NCBI GenBank assembly: GCA_020726505.1
Contig: JAHLEZ010000006.1
Span: forward strand, 1-64,000
Source of the DNA: Leptodontidium sp. MPI-SDFR-AT-0119
Taxonomy: Eukaryota > Ascomycota > Leotiomycetes > Helotiales > Leptodontidiaceae
Length of the DNA stretch: 64,000 nucleotides
Reading direction: 5' to 3'
Shown: piece by piece, positions 44,856-55,313 of the stretch
Numbering within the stretch: position 1 is the first letter of the stretch
Layout of the letters: every line of letters starts with the position of its first letter
Program-made: the position numbers and the translations under genes
Notes under the pieces: model-generated
What the model saw: the letters and a program-made list of their open reading frames with translations, nothing else
Databases searched by the model: none
Told to the model about the DNA's origin: nothing

Positions 44856-47800
44856 TTATTTACTTCTCAGTGTTTCCAGCACCTCGTTGATGATCTTGCT
44901 TGGAATCCACCTTCCTTTTTCCATCCAGTCCCAAGGAAGCACACTTGGTAAGCCTTCGTTATTTACTCGTGACATCCTGTGCTGCAAGACAGCTTTCATT
45001 CCATCTTTAGACTTGAGCACTTCCAGTATCTCTCTTATATCCGTCTCCTTAGCTTTGCACGTCTCTTTTCCCGAGAATATCTGGATATACCCCAAGATAT
45101 TCGCAGCTAGTCCAGCTGCGATCGGGTTCGCGAATGACGTGCCAGATAATCTTGTCTTGTTGTTCTTGTGCCCCATGTGTGGTGGGCAGATAACCTCAAC
45201 GGCCTCTCCAAGAGCATAAAAGATCGTCGATGAGTGGTCATCGGCGGGGTTGAAAGAGGACCGAGTTCCATTTCCATCTGTCGAGCTTATTCCGATAACC
45301 TCGTTAGCTCTTGCTGGCCAAGCGACATCCTTATTTGCACCGTCATTGCGAGTGGCTGCAAAAATGAGGGTACTCGTCCGACTAGGAGTGGTCGCATCAG
45401 TGATTCTGACAGCCCTCTGGAGAGCGTGGCGAATGATCGGAACTGGAGAATCGAACCCGAAAGACATTATGATGATGTCCACTTTCCACACCTTTGTCGC
45501 ATGATCGATTGCCTGTGTTCGAAGTGAGAAGGTAGGTTGAATTCATAGGGCAAACTTACGTCTGCTATTCTCTGGTGCACCGCTGATGCCATCTCTGGAT
45601 GAACTAGATCTCTTCTCGTCTCGAACACTTTTGCCACATGGATATCTGCAACCGGAGCAACTCGGAGGAACAATTCTGCAACCTGAGTGCCGTGTCCGTC
45701 TTGATCACTGTCCCACTTCTCATCTTCATTGCCATCTTCGCTCTTCACCCAACTCTTCGACTCTCTGATTCGATTGAACTGCTGATAGGTTTCCATCAAT
45801 GCCGCTGAAGGTTGGAAACCTGTATCTAGAACAGCGACAGTCACTCGACCAGCAGATCTAGAACCCTCTTGGGGAAAAGCACCAACATCATGCAGCATGC
45901 CATGAGAGCCTCTCTGATACTCGAACCATTTTTTAGTAAGTTTGACCCTGGTTCTATCAGCAAGGCAGCCGTGTCCGAAAACAAAAAAGGTTCTTACTGT
46001 TCAGGAGTGTGTTTCTTGTCAATACTATCAAATAGGGTAGGGTCTTCTTTTGGCTTCTCCGAAATTATCTCTTGGTGTAGATTCTCGAGAGGCACCGAAT
46101 ATGTTTCCGACAGTGCTGTTCCTAGCGGTGCCACAATATACGTGAATATGTAATGTCGAATCTGCTCCTCACTCGGCGGAGGCATGGTGGCAGGAATTCT
46201 CGTTGGTTCTAGGCATGCTTGAATGGCGCTTTTGAGACCCAAAGGTATTGTCTTGGAAATCGTTCGCTCGCTGTCCTTTACCCACTCCTCGAACACACGA
46301 AGCGCTACAAGTCCATCAGTCTTAGATGTCATATAGCGGCCATCTCGGAGTTCCGATGTCTCTATTTCTTCCATAAGTTTTCTGCCCCGTGCAATCTCGA
46401 GAAGCATGATACCAAGACCTAAGATATTTGGATATCAATGGAAGTTGTAGAGCGGTTCGATATCTTGGCCAACTGGCCCTGGGGTGCATTCAGCTGTGAG
46501 ATATGGCTTTGAAATATCAAGCATCCCTCCCAAACTTTCCACATGAAAGCAGATGTTTTCGTTTTGCCAAGTCTTTCGCAACCAGTGACTGGAATGAAGA
46601 TGGAGGAGTGAAGTTGCTAGAATATAGGAGAGGGTCAACCTCTGCTTGGAATCGTAAGTGGAAATCGAAATTCCCGTATTCGATTTAGGATCTTGAAGCA
46701 GGTCTTCCAGAGAATTGAATTTGCGTTCAGGCATGTTCGTGCAAGGCTCGACCCTGAGTTGCCACAGCCTTCGCTCCTCAATCATCATTCTCAATCTAGT
46801 TCCTTGAGCACGTTCAATGATGTCGCAGATGCTGGATTGTACAGCTTCTTTCTCGACATCAGAGTAAAACCCAAGACTTTGCATCACAGTTAGCTACTGT
46901 CGCGATGGTTGGGGACGAATCTACCTCCAAGTGCTGCTGGAAGATCACTTACCGTGGAAATCTGACCAACACTTCGGTTTCTTGCCACACGAAACAATCT
47001 AGTTTCGTGGGAAGCAGTATCTCAAATTTCGCATCCATTTCGTAATCGTCCTGTTCCAACTGTCCACCCGATGGAGGCGTCAAATCGAAACGGCGGTGCG
47101 TGGTCAAGCTGAGCCGGGTTTCCTTCCTCTCGTGGGCGCTCATTGCCCTTTGAGACCTATATCCAGGGCAGTTACAGCTCCAGTGCTTTGTTAGAAGTCT
47201 ATAAAGTGACCCCGCTAGCTTGCGGACGTGTTTTGACGGGTATCTGGAGATACTAAGTTCGGAAGCTTGGGTCTCTGATTTTGGAAAGCGAAGCTCGGTG
47301 AGGTAAAGGAAGCCATTTCGCAAATTCTTGAGTAGTCGTGTTCGGGTTTGATTCGTATCTCTTCTCTGGTTGATACGAGTTGCATCGCACAGGATGTTGA
47401 GATACCTAGCGGTTCGGATCCGTTGCAGCTCTGCTTCTCCATGCTCATGGTCTGGAGTTTCGTCTTCCGATTCGTCCAGAAGCTCGGCTTCCTCGGTCTC
47501 CTCGTCATCTGTATCATCGATGTGAATTGATCGAAGAATTCTACTTAGACTCTGAAGCTTGGGAAATGACTCTCCACGATGAATGACCCAGCCTTTTCTC
47601 TCCTAGAATCCATCAGCTGGGCAACGATTGTAATGAGTACTTTGAATCTACAAGATATTCCAACAGCGAAGTAGACCAACAACGAATTTGCAATGACTTG
47701 GAGAAGAAAGGTCCATTTGAACTCACCAGATGCGATGTACTCAGCAGACGACTCTCTAACACGTCCAATATCTTGTGGACCTGGCGCTCATCAGGCTCTT

Positions 47801-48056
47801 TCCCCCAATCCCTAAAGAAACCTGCGTCAATTCCTTCATTTACATTATTTGGAGAATCTTTGGGAAACTTGGCTTACCAGTTATCAAGTACAGCGCGAAT
47901 TGCATACAAATCAGCCGAGAAGTACAAGTAGAAGTTCTCTGGAAGCACATGCTCAAGCTCTTCACGACATGTTGCCATCGCCTCGTCGCAAGCTGCGTAA
48001 TTTGCGACAGCCACGAACGCGGGCAGGACGTCGCAAAGCAACTGAAGGAGTCCCAT
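44856..48056 (-). pseudogene. DUF7580-subtilisin (S8) protease, partner of the gasdermin-like gene, with in-frame stop
   Basis: Six exons: 47878-48056, 47727-47811, 46953-47602, 45998-46876, 45560-45947 and 44856-45512 (minus strand). All have good splice sites and they form a frame of 945 codons broken once. The start MGLLQLLCDVLPAFVAV is helical. A fungal DUF7580-type region follows (LSYILATSLLHLHSSHWLRK; LGLGIMLLEIARG). The C-terminal peptidase S8 domain has Asp in AVLDTGF, His in DGHGTQVAE, oxyanion Asn in FAATRNDGAN and Ser in LSGTSFANPIAAG. A TGA at 46435-46437 (codon 452) interrupts the DUF7580 region without changing frame, just before YPNILGLG. There is no signal peptide, so the enzyme would be cytosolic. 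The peptidase domain shows no other damage, so the stop may be recent, a sequencing error, or read through. Confidence 0.75.
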
Positions 48057-48416
48057 GGTGAATTAGGGGGCTTTGCTGAGATGCTATCCAATGTCGCATC
48101 GCTGCATGAGCCGAAGATGCGTCGTGCTGAGATCGGGGCATCGATTGCTAATTGAACGGAGTGATCACGAGCCGCCTCATACTGTGAAATGGGCTTCAGC
48201 TGAAGTCTGCAAGGGTCCTCGAATACGGTGGGCGGTGCTTTCAGTGGCTGACTGTCAGCGAATAAGAGATCGAGCGTGGACTCTCAACCTGAAGATCACG
48301 AAACAATCGAGCGATGACCGTTTATTAACCGATACTACAACCGCCGGAGGTTGAGTTGTTACGAGCAGACGTTCTTCTTGTTGATTCGGTTCTCTGGACT
48401 CGACCCGACTTGAAGG
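48057..48416. promoter_or_regulatory. Shared divergent promoter region
   Basis: 360 bp between the starts of the protease gene (minus) and the zinc-finger/Hsp70-like gene (plus), suggesting the pair could be co-expressed. No specific binding motif was recognised. Confidence 0.45.
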
Positions 48417-51400
48417 ATGGCCGACGACATGGAGGGCCACGAAACAACAATCGCCAGCCTTGCAATGAAATGCCGTGAAGGGCTCGAGTCGCTGCCCCTA
48501 TCTGAGCAGAATCCATGGGTAAAAGACCAGAGTGCCCAGTTCAATAGTGAGTGTTGTCCCGGTCCTTTCTCCCTTCCCAGGCTCTCCAAATTGGTTCCGA
48601 GGAGAAAGCTTGAGTACTCGTCAGGTATATCCTAGAACAGAGACAAACTCTTCACAGGCTATCTAGATTAGAAATACTGACTCCGAACTTCTCTGCAGTC
48701 TGGGTTGCCAACGCAGGTGTGCTTGGCATCGGCCACCGATCACTTGACTTCAAACTCAAGGAGCTGCCAGATATCAAGGCGCTGATAGAGCAGTTACTCA
48801 GCTCCCTTGAAAGAGATATCATTAGTAAGTTATACGAATGCGCCATGGCTGCAAACGAATCCATGAAGAGCCACAAGATCCTGATGCCTGTGCCAGAACT
48901 TCAAAAACCTCCTGTGCAAGCTCGTCCGGCTGTCGTCAAACCACCATCCAAGCCAGCCCGGACATTGGACGATTCTCAGGTAAAATCAAAGGACCACGAA
49001 GATTCCGATGGGTCCTCATCATCGTCCTACAAATTCCTCTCGTCGTCTGAAGAAGACGAAAACGACAGTCCGGCAACTAGTCTCATTGGCTCACAAGTCA
49101 CGATCCAGGAGACTATCGACCGCCTCCAAAGATTGTCAACAGTCATACGTCGATCTGGTGCGCATCACCAAGAGGTTCGAATCGAACGCTTCCTCCAGAA
49201 ACCAAGAAATTTACAGGTATACGAAGTCTTCGAGAAGTTCGCCCTGCAGAAGGCAGTGCACCTGTTCCCTCAAGCAGAGGAATACTTGCAAAAGCGCATA
49301 TCCCAGTCTATCGCTAGACGGAGGAGTCGTTTCTCGTATACCCAGAAGCACAAAGAGAAGATATCTGCTAGAGACCGGGCAGTAAATACCGCCCGGCCTA
49401 AAGTAGCGGTGCTACCGAAGATGCCTGAGGGAATTGACAGCATTCCGCTGCAAAAAAATGTAGACGCTGGCCGTGAAGCAACTGGTATGGCAGTAGAGAT
49501 GCCAACCATTGTAGGGCAAAGCGTGCTTTCTGTTACTGAAAACACTAAACTCGATCCAAAGCGGCTTCAGGCTGGGCCCAATGACCGACCACGGACTGTC
49601 ATTTCGGCTTTCATCTCACAGAGTGGATTTCCAAACCCACCCAAATTAAAGCCAGGAACGAAAGAATTTGAGTGCCCCTATTGCTGCTTGATATATCCCG
49701 CAAGTGAGGCCCGAGGGCAGCCATGGCAGTGAGTGAGATTTCCGTTTGCATCAACAAAGCTGATTTCTACAGACAACATGTGATCAGAGACTCCGAGCCG
49801 TACTTTTGTGTATTCAAGGACTGTCCAAATCCGTTCGATCCATCGGACTCGTTCAGCGGGTGGATCGATCACATGGAAACTTTCCACATGCAATCACGGT
49901 GGGAGTGTGCGTCGGCGGACCACGGTCTTCATCCATTGCATTTTGAAAGACTGGAAGACTTTGAACAGCATATTCGCAGTCACGATGAAGATATTACGGC
50001 AAGCTTGCTGGCAACGCTCTCTAAACACAGTCTGCGTAAAGACCCGAAGCTCTTCCACAGCTGTCCTTTCTGTGGAGGTATGCCGGAAGAAATCGAAAAA
50101 CAGTTCCCTGAGGACAACTTCCAAGCTCAGGCTGCACTCCAGAAACATGTGAGAGATCACTTGACGGCAGTTGCACTGATACTGCCTCCTATTGTTGCCG
50201 ATAACGTGGAGGGCGAGGGTGACGGCGTGACTGGCAGTTCACCTGCGCTGGCAATCAGGGACAGTAATCTTCACCTTCAAGAACGATTAAGTCTTCCCGA
50301 AATAATATGTTCAGGTAACCAGGATGTTCTAGCGACGAAAATCATGTGCGACGTTTGTGAAGAAACCATCTACTCTGTCCATTACCATTGCAAGAGCTGC
50401 AACATAGACGACTGGGATATGTGCATGAGCTGTGCAGGAAAAGGCGCAGCTTGTCAGAGTTTCGATCATGAGTGGGTGGTGAGAGGCCCAGATGGGAAAA
50501 TTTACCAGAACGCTGAACACAATTTGGACAATACCCGCCTACCGGACCAGGTTTCCAGGCAAGATCCCGAGAATCGCCCACCCACCGCATCTGACAAGCC
50601 AGTTTGTGACTGTAGGGATGTACATAAGAACTCTACTCACGCCTGGTCCAGCATGGGAGATATCCTGGCTCGAGTGTGGAATTTGGAAAGCAATGGGGAA
50701 CTCGCTCTTCCGACCAACTTCGATGACCCATCGTGGCCGCCAGAGTCCCAAGATCATTTGTCAAAACTCAAAGAGACCCAGCAATGGAATTGGCCAAAAA
50801 GTGAAGCTGATCCTATGGTGCTTAAAGGAGGATGGGAGTGCTTCACTGACAAATTGGCGCCTTACGACCAAAGTGAAGACCCCATCATACAAAGTCTTTT
50901 AAGCTCTCTTCAAGGGAAGGCAACGACCGACGGTCGCTGCAAACTGGAATCGACGAGCGTAAAGCCTTTGGAGCAGAATGGTATCTCCATCAGAATTGAC
51001 ATAGATCGATTGTAAGTGCTACATCTCTTGTTGTCCCCCGAAGAACACTTTGCTGACCATTTCCAGATCCACTGGAGTCTCATGGATTTGGACGGGTGAA
51101 CTCGACTACATAGAGCAAAAAAAAATAACAACGAAGCAAGCTATACGCAAGAACTTATTCAACCTCGCCGAGGAGAGTTATGTTCAAGTACCCTCGATGA
51201 TATGTTACGATGACAACGGGAACGTATCCAAATGGGGATCCATGATTGGTCCCACGACCAGAAATCAGACCCCTTGCTTCACCACGATCATCTGGAAAGA
51301 AGTAACCGGGCCAAAACAGAAGCTCCTGGCGAAGTTCGGCAAAGATGTTGCAGACTTGGTTGCTGATTTCCTGACCTGTCTTTGGGAACACACCGTGCGA

Positions 51401-51559
51401 GACATCAAACTTCGAGTCCCTGAGAGTGTTTGTAGAGAGGCGGCATTCCGTGTGATTGTAACGGTGCCAAAAACTTGGGAGGAGGAAGAACGCCGCATTG
51501 TTGAGCAGGCGGTGGTACAAGCAGGATTCTCGATGTCTGAGCATGAGATGCCTGTCTAG
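48417..51559 (+). CDS. C2H2 and ZZ zinc-finger protein with a short Hsp70-like C-terminus
   Basis: Four exons: 48417-48546, 48699-49728, 49773-51011 and 51067-51559, encoding 963 residues. The N-terminus (WVANAGVLGIGHRSLDFKL) and the segment ARRRSRFSYTQKHKEKIS match the leader of fungal C2H2 proteins of this type. Two or three Cys/His fingers follow (ECPYCCLIYP, CVFKDCPNPF, HSCPFCGG). A ZZ finger comes next, with CDVCEETIYSVHYHCKSC and CMSC. The last 180 residues resemble the start of an actin/Hsp70-type ATPase domain (VSKWGSMIG, FGKDVADLVADFLTCLWEHT, FRVIVTVPKTWEEEE). The phosphate-1 motif reads RIDIDRLSTGVSW instead of a GIDFGTT form, and the domain stops early. ATP use is therefore doubtful. 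Such proteins occur in fungal immune-like gene sets; the role is unknown. The 152-nt first intron is the least certain part. Confidence 0.75.
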
Positions 51560-52336
51560 ACAAGATATTACTTAGGCAGTTGCAAACCTGGCGAAAGCAG
51601 CACCGAAAACAATGAGGCATCATGCTCGATGAACCTACGGCATTCGACAATGGTAAAGAGAATGACCACAGACTTCTGAGCCCCAATTATGCGGAGCGTT
51701 AAAGCTTTAGTACTAAAAATAGACAAAATCTCCAGTAATCTATTATAAGAGATTGTAAAAAGGCTGGCTTGATATCCATTGATTAGCTACTTGTTCCTCG
51801 GCAGACAAAGTTGCCTCTTAAATAGAGTTTGGTAGCCTTTGATGCCAAAATCTACTCAATCAAGCCTTGTAATTCAAAACGCGAGCAGATGAGATCGACA
51901 GTAACTAAGGAGCAATAAGCAGGGGCATGGAAATCTGTGTCCACCCAATTTACTCCAGTAATTAAGAGTTCTTGAGGCACTGCTGATATGAAACTAACCC
52001 AATAACAGGTGAAGCCAACACTAGCCAGCTGAACCAAGGAGCTCCAGTGCGCCAAAATTCCGCAGGTAAGATCGCCCCTAACTGGTCAATAGGGCAGACA
52101 CGGTTACAACACCACTTTCAAACCCCGCGCGATTCTTATCAGCGGAAGGGAGTTGTGGAGGGGTGGGCAAGCCACTGACTTTCCTCACTGGCGATGTAAT
52201 CGTGGCACCATTTGCTAGGAGAGACACCTCAGCTGAGTAGCTGAGTAGATGTGCATATAATACAACGCGGAATTCCTCTTTCAACCCAAATTGTGACTTC
52301 GCAAGGCTCGATTAACTCCCAAGCTCCATCTCAAAC
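51560..52336. other. Intergenic spacer with nitrilase promoter
   Basis: No continuation of the Hsp70-like domain could be found here in any frame. The right end is the nitrilase promoter. Confidence 0.5.
52256..52262 (+). promoter_or_regulatory. Possible TATA element of the nitrilase gene
   Basis: TATAATA about 80 bp upstream of the ATG at 52337. Confidence 0.35.
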
Positions 52337-53391
52337 ATGGGTTCCCAAGCACCAACTATCAAAGTAGCAGTCACGCAAGCTGAGCCAGCTTGGTTCGATC
52401 TCGACGGTACAGTTGCCAAAACTTGCAAGCTGATCAAAGAAGCTGCTTCGAACGGCGCAAAGCTTGTCACATTCCCGGAAGTCTGGTTACCAGGCTATCC
52501 AGCATGGATTTGGTAGATCCCCTCTTCTCTCTTCAAATTCAAGCAGCCTTGTGAGAGAGCTTCAGCACTAACTGAACAACCAGGGCTCGGCCAGTCGACT
52601 TTGCTTTGAGCACGGAATATACCAAGAACAGCTTGAAAATCGACTCTCCTCAAATGCAGATGATTCGCGACTGTGCAGCTGAGAATAACATCGCTGTCTG
52701 CCTGGGCTTCTCCGAAAATGCGGATAATTCGCTATATATCTCGCAAGCTATCATCGGTGCAGATGGATCCATCAAGATGGCTCGCCGCAAGCTGAAGCCT
52801 ACACACATGGAACGCACTGTCTTCGGAGACGCAACAGGCGATTCGCTGAATAACGTCGTCGATGTAGAAGGATTGGGTAAGGTCGGTGCGCTTGCGTGCT
52901 GGGAACACTTGCAGCCGCTGTTGAAATACCATACTTGTCTGCTGAAGGAGGAAATCCATGTTGGGGCTTGGCCGCCCGTGATTCCTTATGTGGCAGGGCA
53001 GGGACTTTGGTCTATGTCTCGAGAGGGATGCCGGAATCTGTCTAGGACTTTCGCGATAGAGAGTCAGACGTTTGTGCTGCATACCACGGCGATCATTGGG
53101 CCTGCCGCTATTGAGAAGATGGGTACACAAGGTACCATGTTCGGTGTCCATGGCGGTGGAAGCTCTGCTATCTTTGGGCCCGATGGGAGACAGTTGTCAG
53201 AGGATCTCGAACAGACGGAGGAGGGCATTTTGTATGCTGAGTTGGACTTCGATGAGGTGCTCAGGTCGAAGAGCTTCGTTGATGTTGTGGGACATTATAG
53301 TCGCCCGGATTTGCTCTGGCTGGGTGTTGATGATAGACAGAAGCTGCCTGTTCGACCTCAGCAGGATGGGGAGGTCGGGAAGAAGGCATAA
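52337..53391 (+). CDS. Nitrilase / cyanide hydratase-family enzyme
   Basis: Two exons: 52337-52512 and 52584-53391, encoding 327 residues. The 71-nt intron has a GTAGAT donor and ACCAG acceptor. All three catalytic residues are visible: Glu in [12 protein letters not shown], Lys in [12 protein letters not shown], and Cys in [22 protein letters not shown] and the C-terminal [12 protein letters not shown] fit the fungal nitrilase branch that also contains cyanide hydratase. The enzyme hydrolyses nitriles to acids with ammonia, or hydrates cyanide to formamide; sequence alone does not decide which. It is expected to be cytosolic and to assemble into spiral oligomers. Length is slightly short for cyanide hydratase, so an ordinary nitrilase is a little more likely. 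Confidence 0.9.
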
Positions 53392-53582
53392 TGTCGGAAA
53401 ATCGCGTATTTCGATTCTGTTCAAATCTACATACCTCATGTCAAGTTCTCCCGTACTCCAGGTATCATGCCAATGCCCAAACAGCCAACTCCATCCATGC
53501 CTCCGACCGTAACCTTCCAGCTATGCAGAACACAAGTATGCCTCGTCATTGTCCCCCAAGAACTCCAATGCTATGAATATCT

Positions 53583-54190
53583 TCACCCTTTCTTCACATC
53601 CCCCATCCAAACCCGCATAGCCTTCGAACTATCATGCGCAGCTCTAAACAACCCCCTCTCCATCTCATCCAAACCCCTCAAGAACTCCACGCCATCATTC
53701 CCAACACCTCCACCACCACTCCTCTGGCTCGCACCTGCATTACTGGCATGATCCGAGATCTCCGCCGCCCTACTCCTAAACGTCTCCATCAACACATCAC
53801 ACACTTCCTCCTCCTCAAACAGCTCCAATATCCTCGATCCAAGCCCATAGAAGTTCTGCGCCAGAGCCCGCAGATCTACGCTCTTCGGGTCAGCTTTCAA
53901 GGCGTTCATGACGCGTGGTGCGAGACTGGGTGGGAGGTCGAGCGTTACGAGGGATTTGTTCGAGTTAGGGGAGGATACAGCGAGCATTTCTGCTAGCCAG
54001 AGAGGGAGTTCGACGCGTGTTCCGGATTTGAGAGTATGGCCTGCATTGTTGTCTAGATATCCGAGGTTGGGGACGTCGAGCTCGAATGTACAAGGCACTT
54101 TCTGTGTCATGTTAGCGGGGTCATTGGGGAGAGATCGTGAGGATATACCTGCGCATCGGTGAGGATGGCGTCAATGTCGTAATAAGACAT
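53583..54190 (-). CDS. psf3: GINS complex subunit Psf3
   Basis: Two exons: 54149-54190 and 53583-54101 (minus strand), encoding 186 residues. The 47-nt intron has a GTATAT donor, GCTAACA branch site and CACAG acceptor. It starts MSYYDIDAILTDAQKVPC and continues FELDVPNLGYLDNNAG, SGTRVELPLWLAEML and NFYGLGSRIL. These are the Psf3 hallmarks. GINS (Sld5-Psf1-Psf2-Psf3) is part of the CMG replicative helicase at origins and forks. The C-terminal part contains a Gly-rich loop (SGGGGVGNDG) and a final helix (FLRGLDEMERGLF). It shares a 322-bp divergent region with the superoxide dismutase gene. Confidence 0.93.
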
Positions 54191-54512
54191 TGTGTTTATG
54201 GTACCAGCTGGCTGTTACTCTCGTGCAGGCTGGAATCGCGAGACATCAAATGTCAAGGTTGTAGGTAGAGTGACGCGAAGTTCTGGAGAGACGCGAAGTG
54301 GTGGTGTTGATAATCCCTGCCGATTTCGAAATCCGCATCTCGGCTGACCATTGTTGTCCGAGTTGATTCTCCGAAGCCGAGACGAGAGGGACAGCGACAG
54401 GACTTAGCAGTCATCAATTGCTTCCCCTCCTCCTCACAACCATCTCAACTCTTTCTTGTCCAACAACACTGTTGAAGCTGTATCGAACGATCTTCAATTG
54501 ATATCCTCAATC
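54191..54512. promoter_or_regulatory. Shared divergent promoter region of psf3 and Mn-SOD
   Basis: 322 bp between divergent ATGs, CT-rich next to the SOD start. No binding site was identified. Confidence 0.45.
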
Positions 54513-55313
54513 ATGTCTGCAACACTCTTCCGCACGAGCACAGCAGCTCGCTCTGCTCTCCGAGCTGGAGCTTCGAAGAAAGCTGCGGCTATGGCAAGCA
54601 CCAGCTTCGTCCGAGGCAAAGCCACTCTCCCCGACCTGCCATGTACGAATTTCCCTCTCTTGCCATGTAATCTCTATACTAACGAGAATTGGCAGACGAC
54701 TATGGTGCGCTAGAACCCTCTATCTCCGGCAAGATCATGGAGCTCCACCACAAGAACCACCATCAAACCTACGTCAACAGCTTCAACGCCGCAACCGAGC
54801 AACTCCAGACCGCCGAGCAGAAGCAGGATATCGCTGCCCAGATTGCCCTGCAGCCATTGATCAACTTCCACGGCGGTGGGCATATCAACCATACTTTGTT
54901 CTGGGAGAATCTCGCACCTAGCAAGAATGGAGGTGGTGGTGAGCCAACTGGAGCTTTGAAGGTATACCTCCCCCCAAGTTTTACATATTCAAGTGCGTAG
55001 CTAATGGTTTGGAAAATAGACAGCAATCGAGTCCAGCTACGGCGATTTCTCCTCCTTTAAGACTAAATTCAACACCGCCCTTGCTGGTATCCAAGGCAGT
55101 GGATGGGCGTGGCTCGTCAAGGACAACGAGACTGGCCAGGTCCAGATCCGCACATATGCCAACCAAGACCCAGTTGTTGGAAAGTACACGCCGTTGTTGG
55201 GTGTTGATGCTTGGGAGCATGCCTATTATTTGCAATACCAGAACAGGAAGGCGGAGTACTTCAGTGCTATATGGGATGTCATTAACTGGAAGGCGGTTCA
55301 GGGACGTTTGTAG
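54513..55313 (+). CDS. sod2: Mn superoxide dismutase, mitochondrial
   Basis: Three exons: 54513-54642, 54696-54961 and 55020-55313, encoding 229 residues. The N-terminus ([20 protein letters not shown]) is a mitochondrial presequence ending near [16 protein letters not shown]. Metal ligands are in place: His in [12 protein letters not shown], His in [10 protein letters not shown], and Asp and His in [30 protein letters not shown] and the C-terminal DVINWKAV fit Mn-type rather than Fe-type enzymes. It converts superoxide to hydrogen peroxide and oxygen in the mitochondrial matrix. An upstream in-frame Met at 54456 is less likely because it would bury the presequence. Confidence 0.95.

Noticed and set aside
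46435..46490. An intron that would remove the in-frame TGA of the protease gene
   Set aside because: The only nearby GT (GTTGGC) is a poor donor and would join in the wrong phase.
48834..48840. GTAAGT in the zinc-finger/Hsp70-like gene as an intron donor
   Set aside because: The frame stays open and protein-like through it, and no acceptor at normal distance restores frame.
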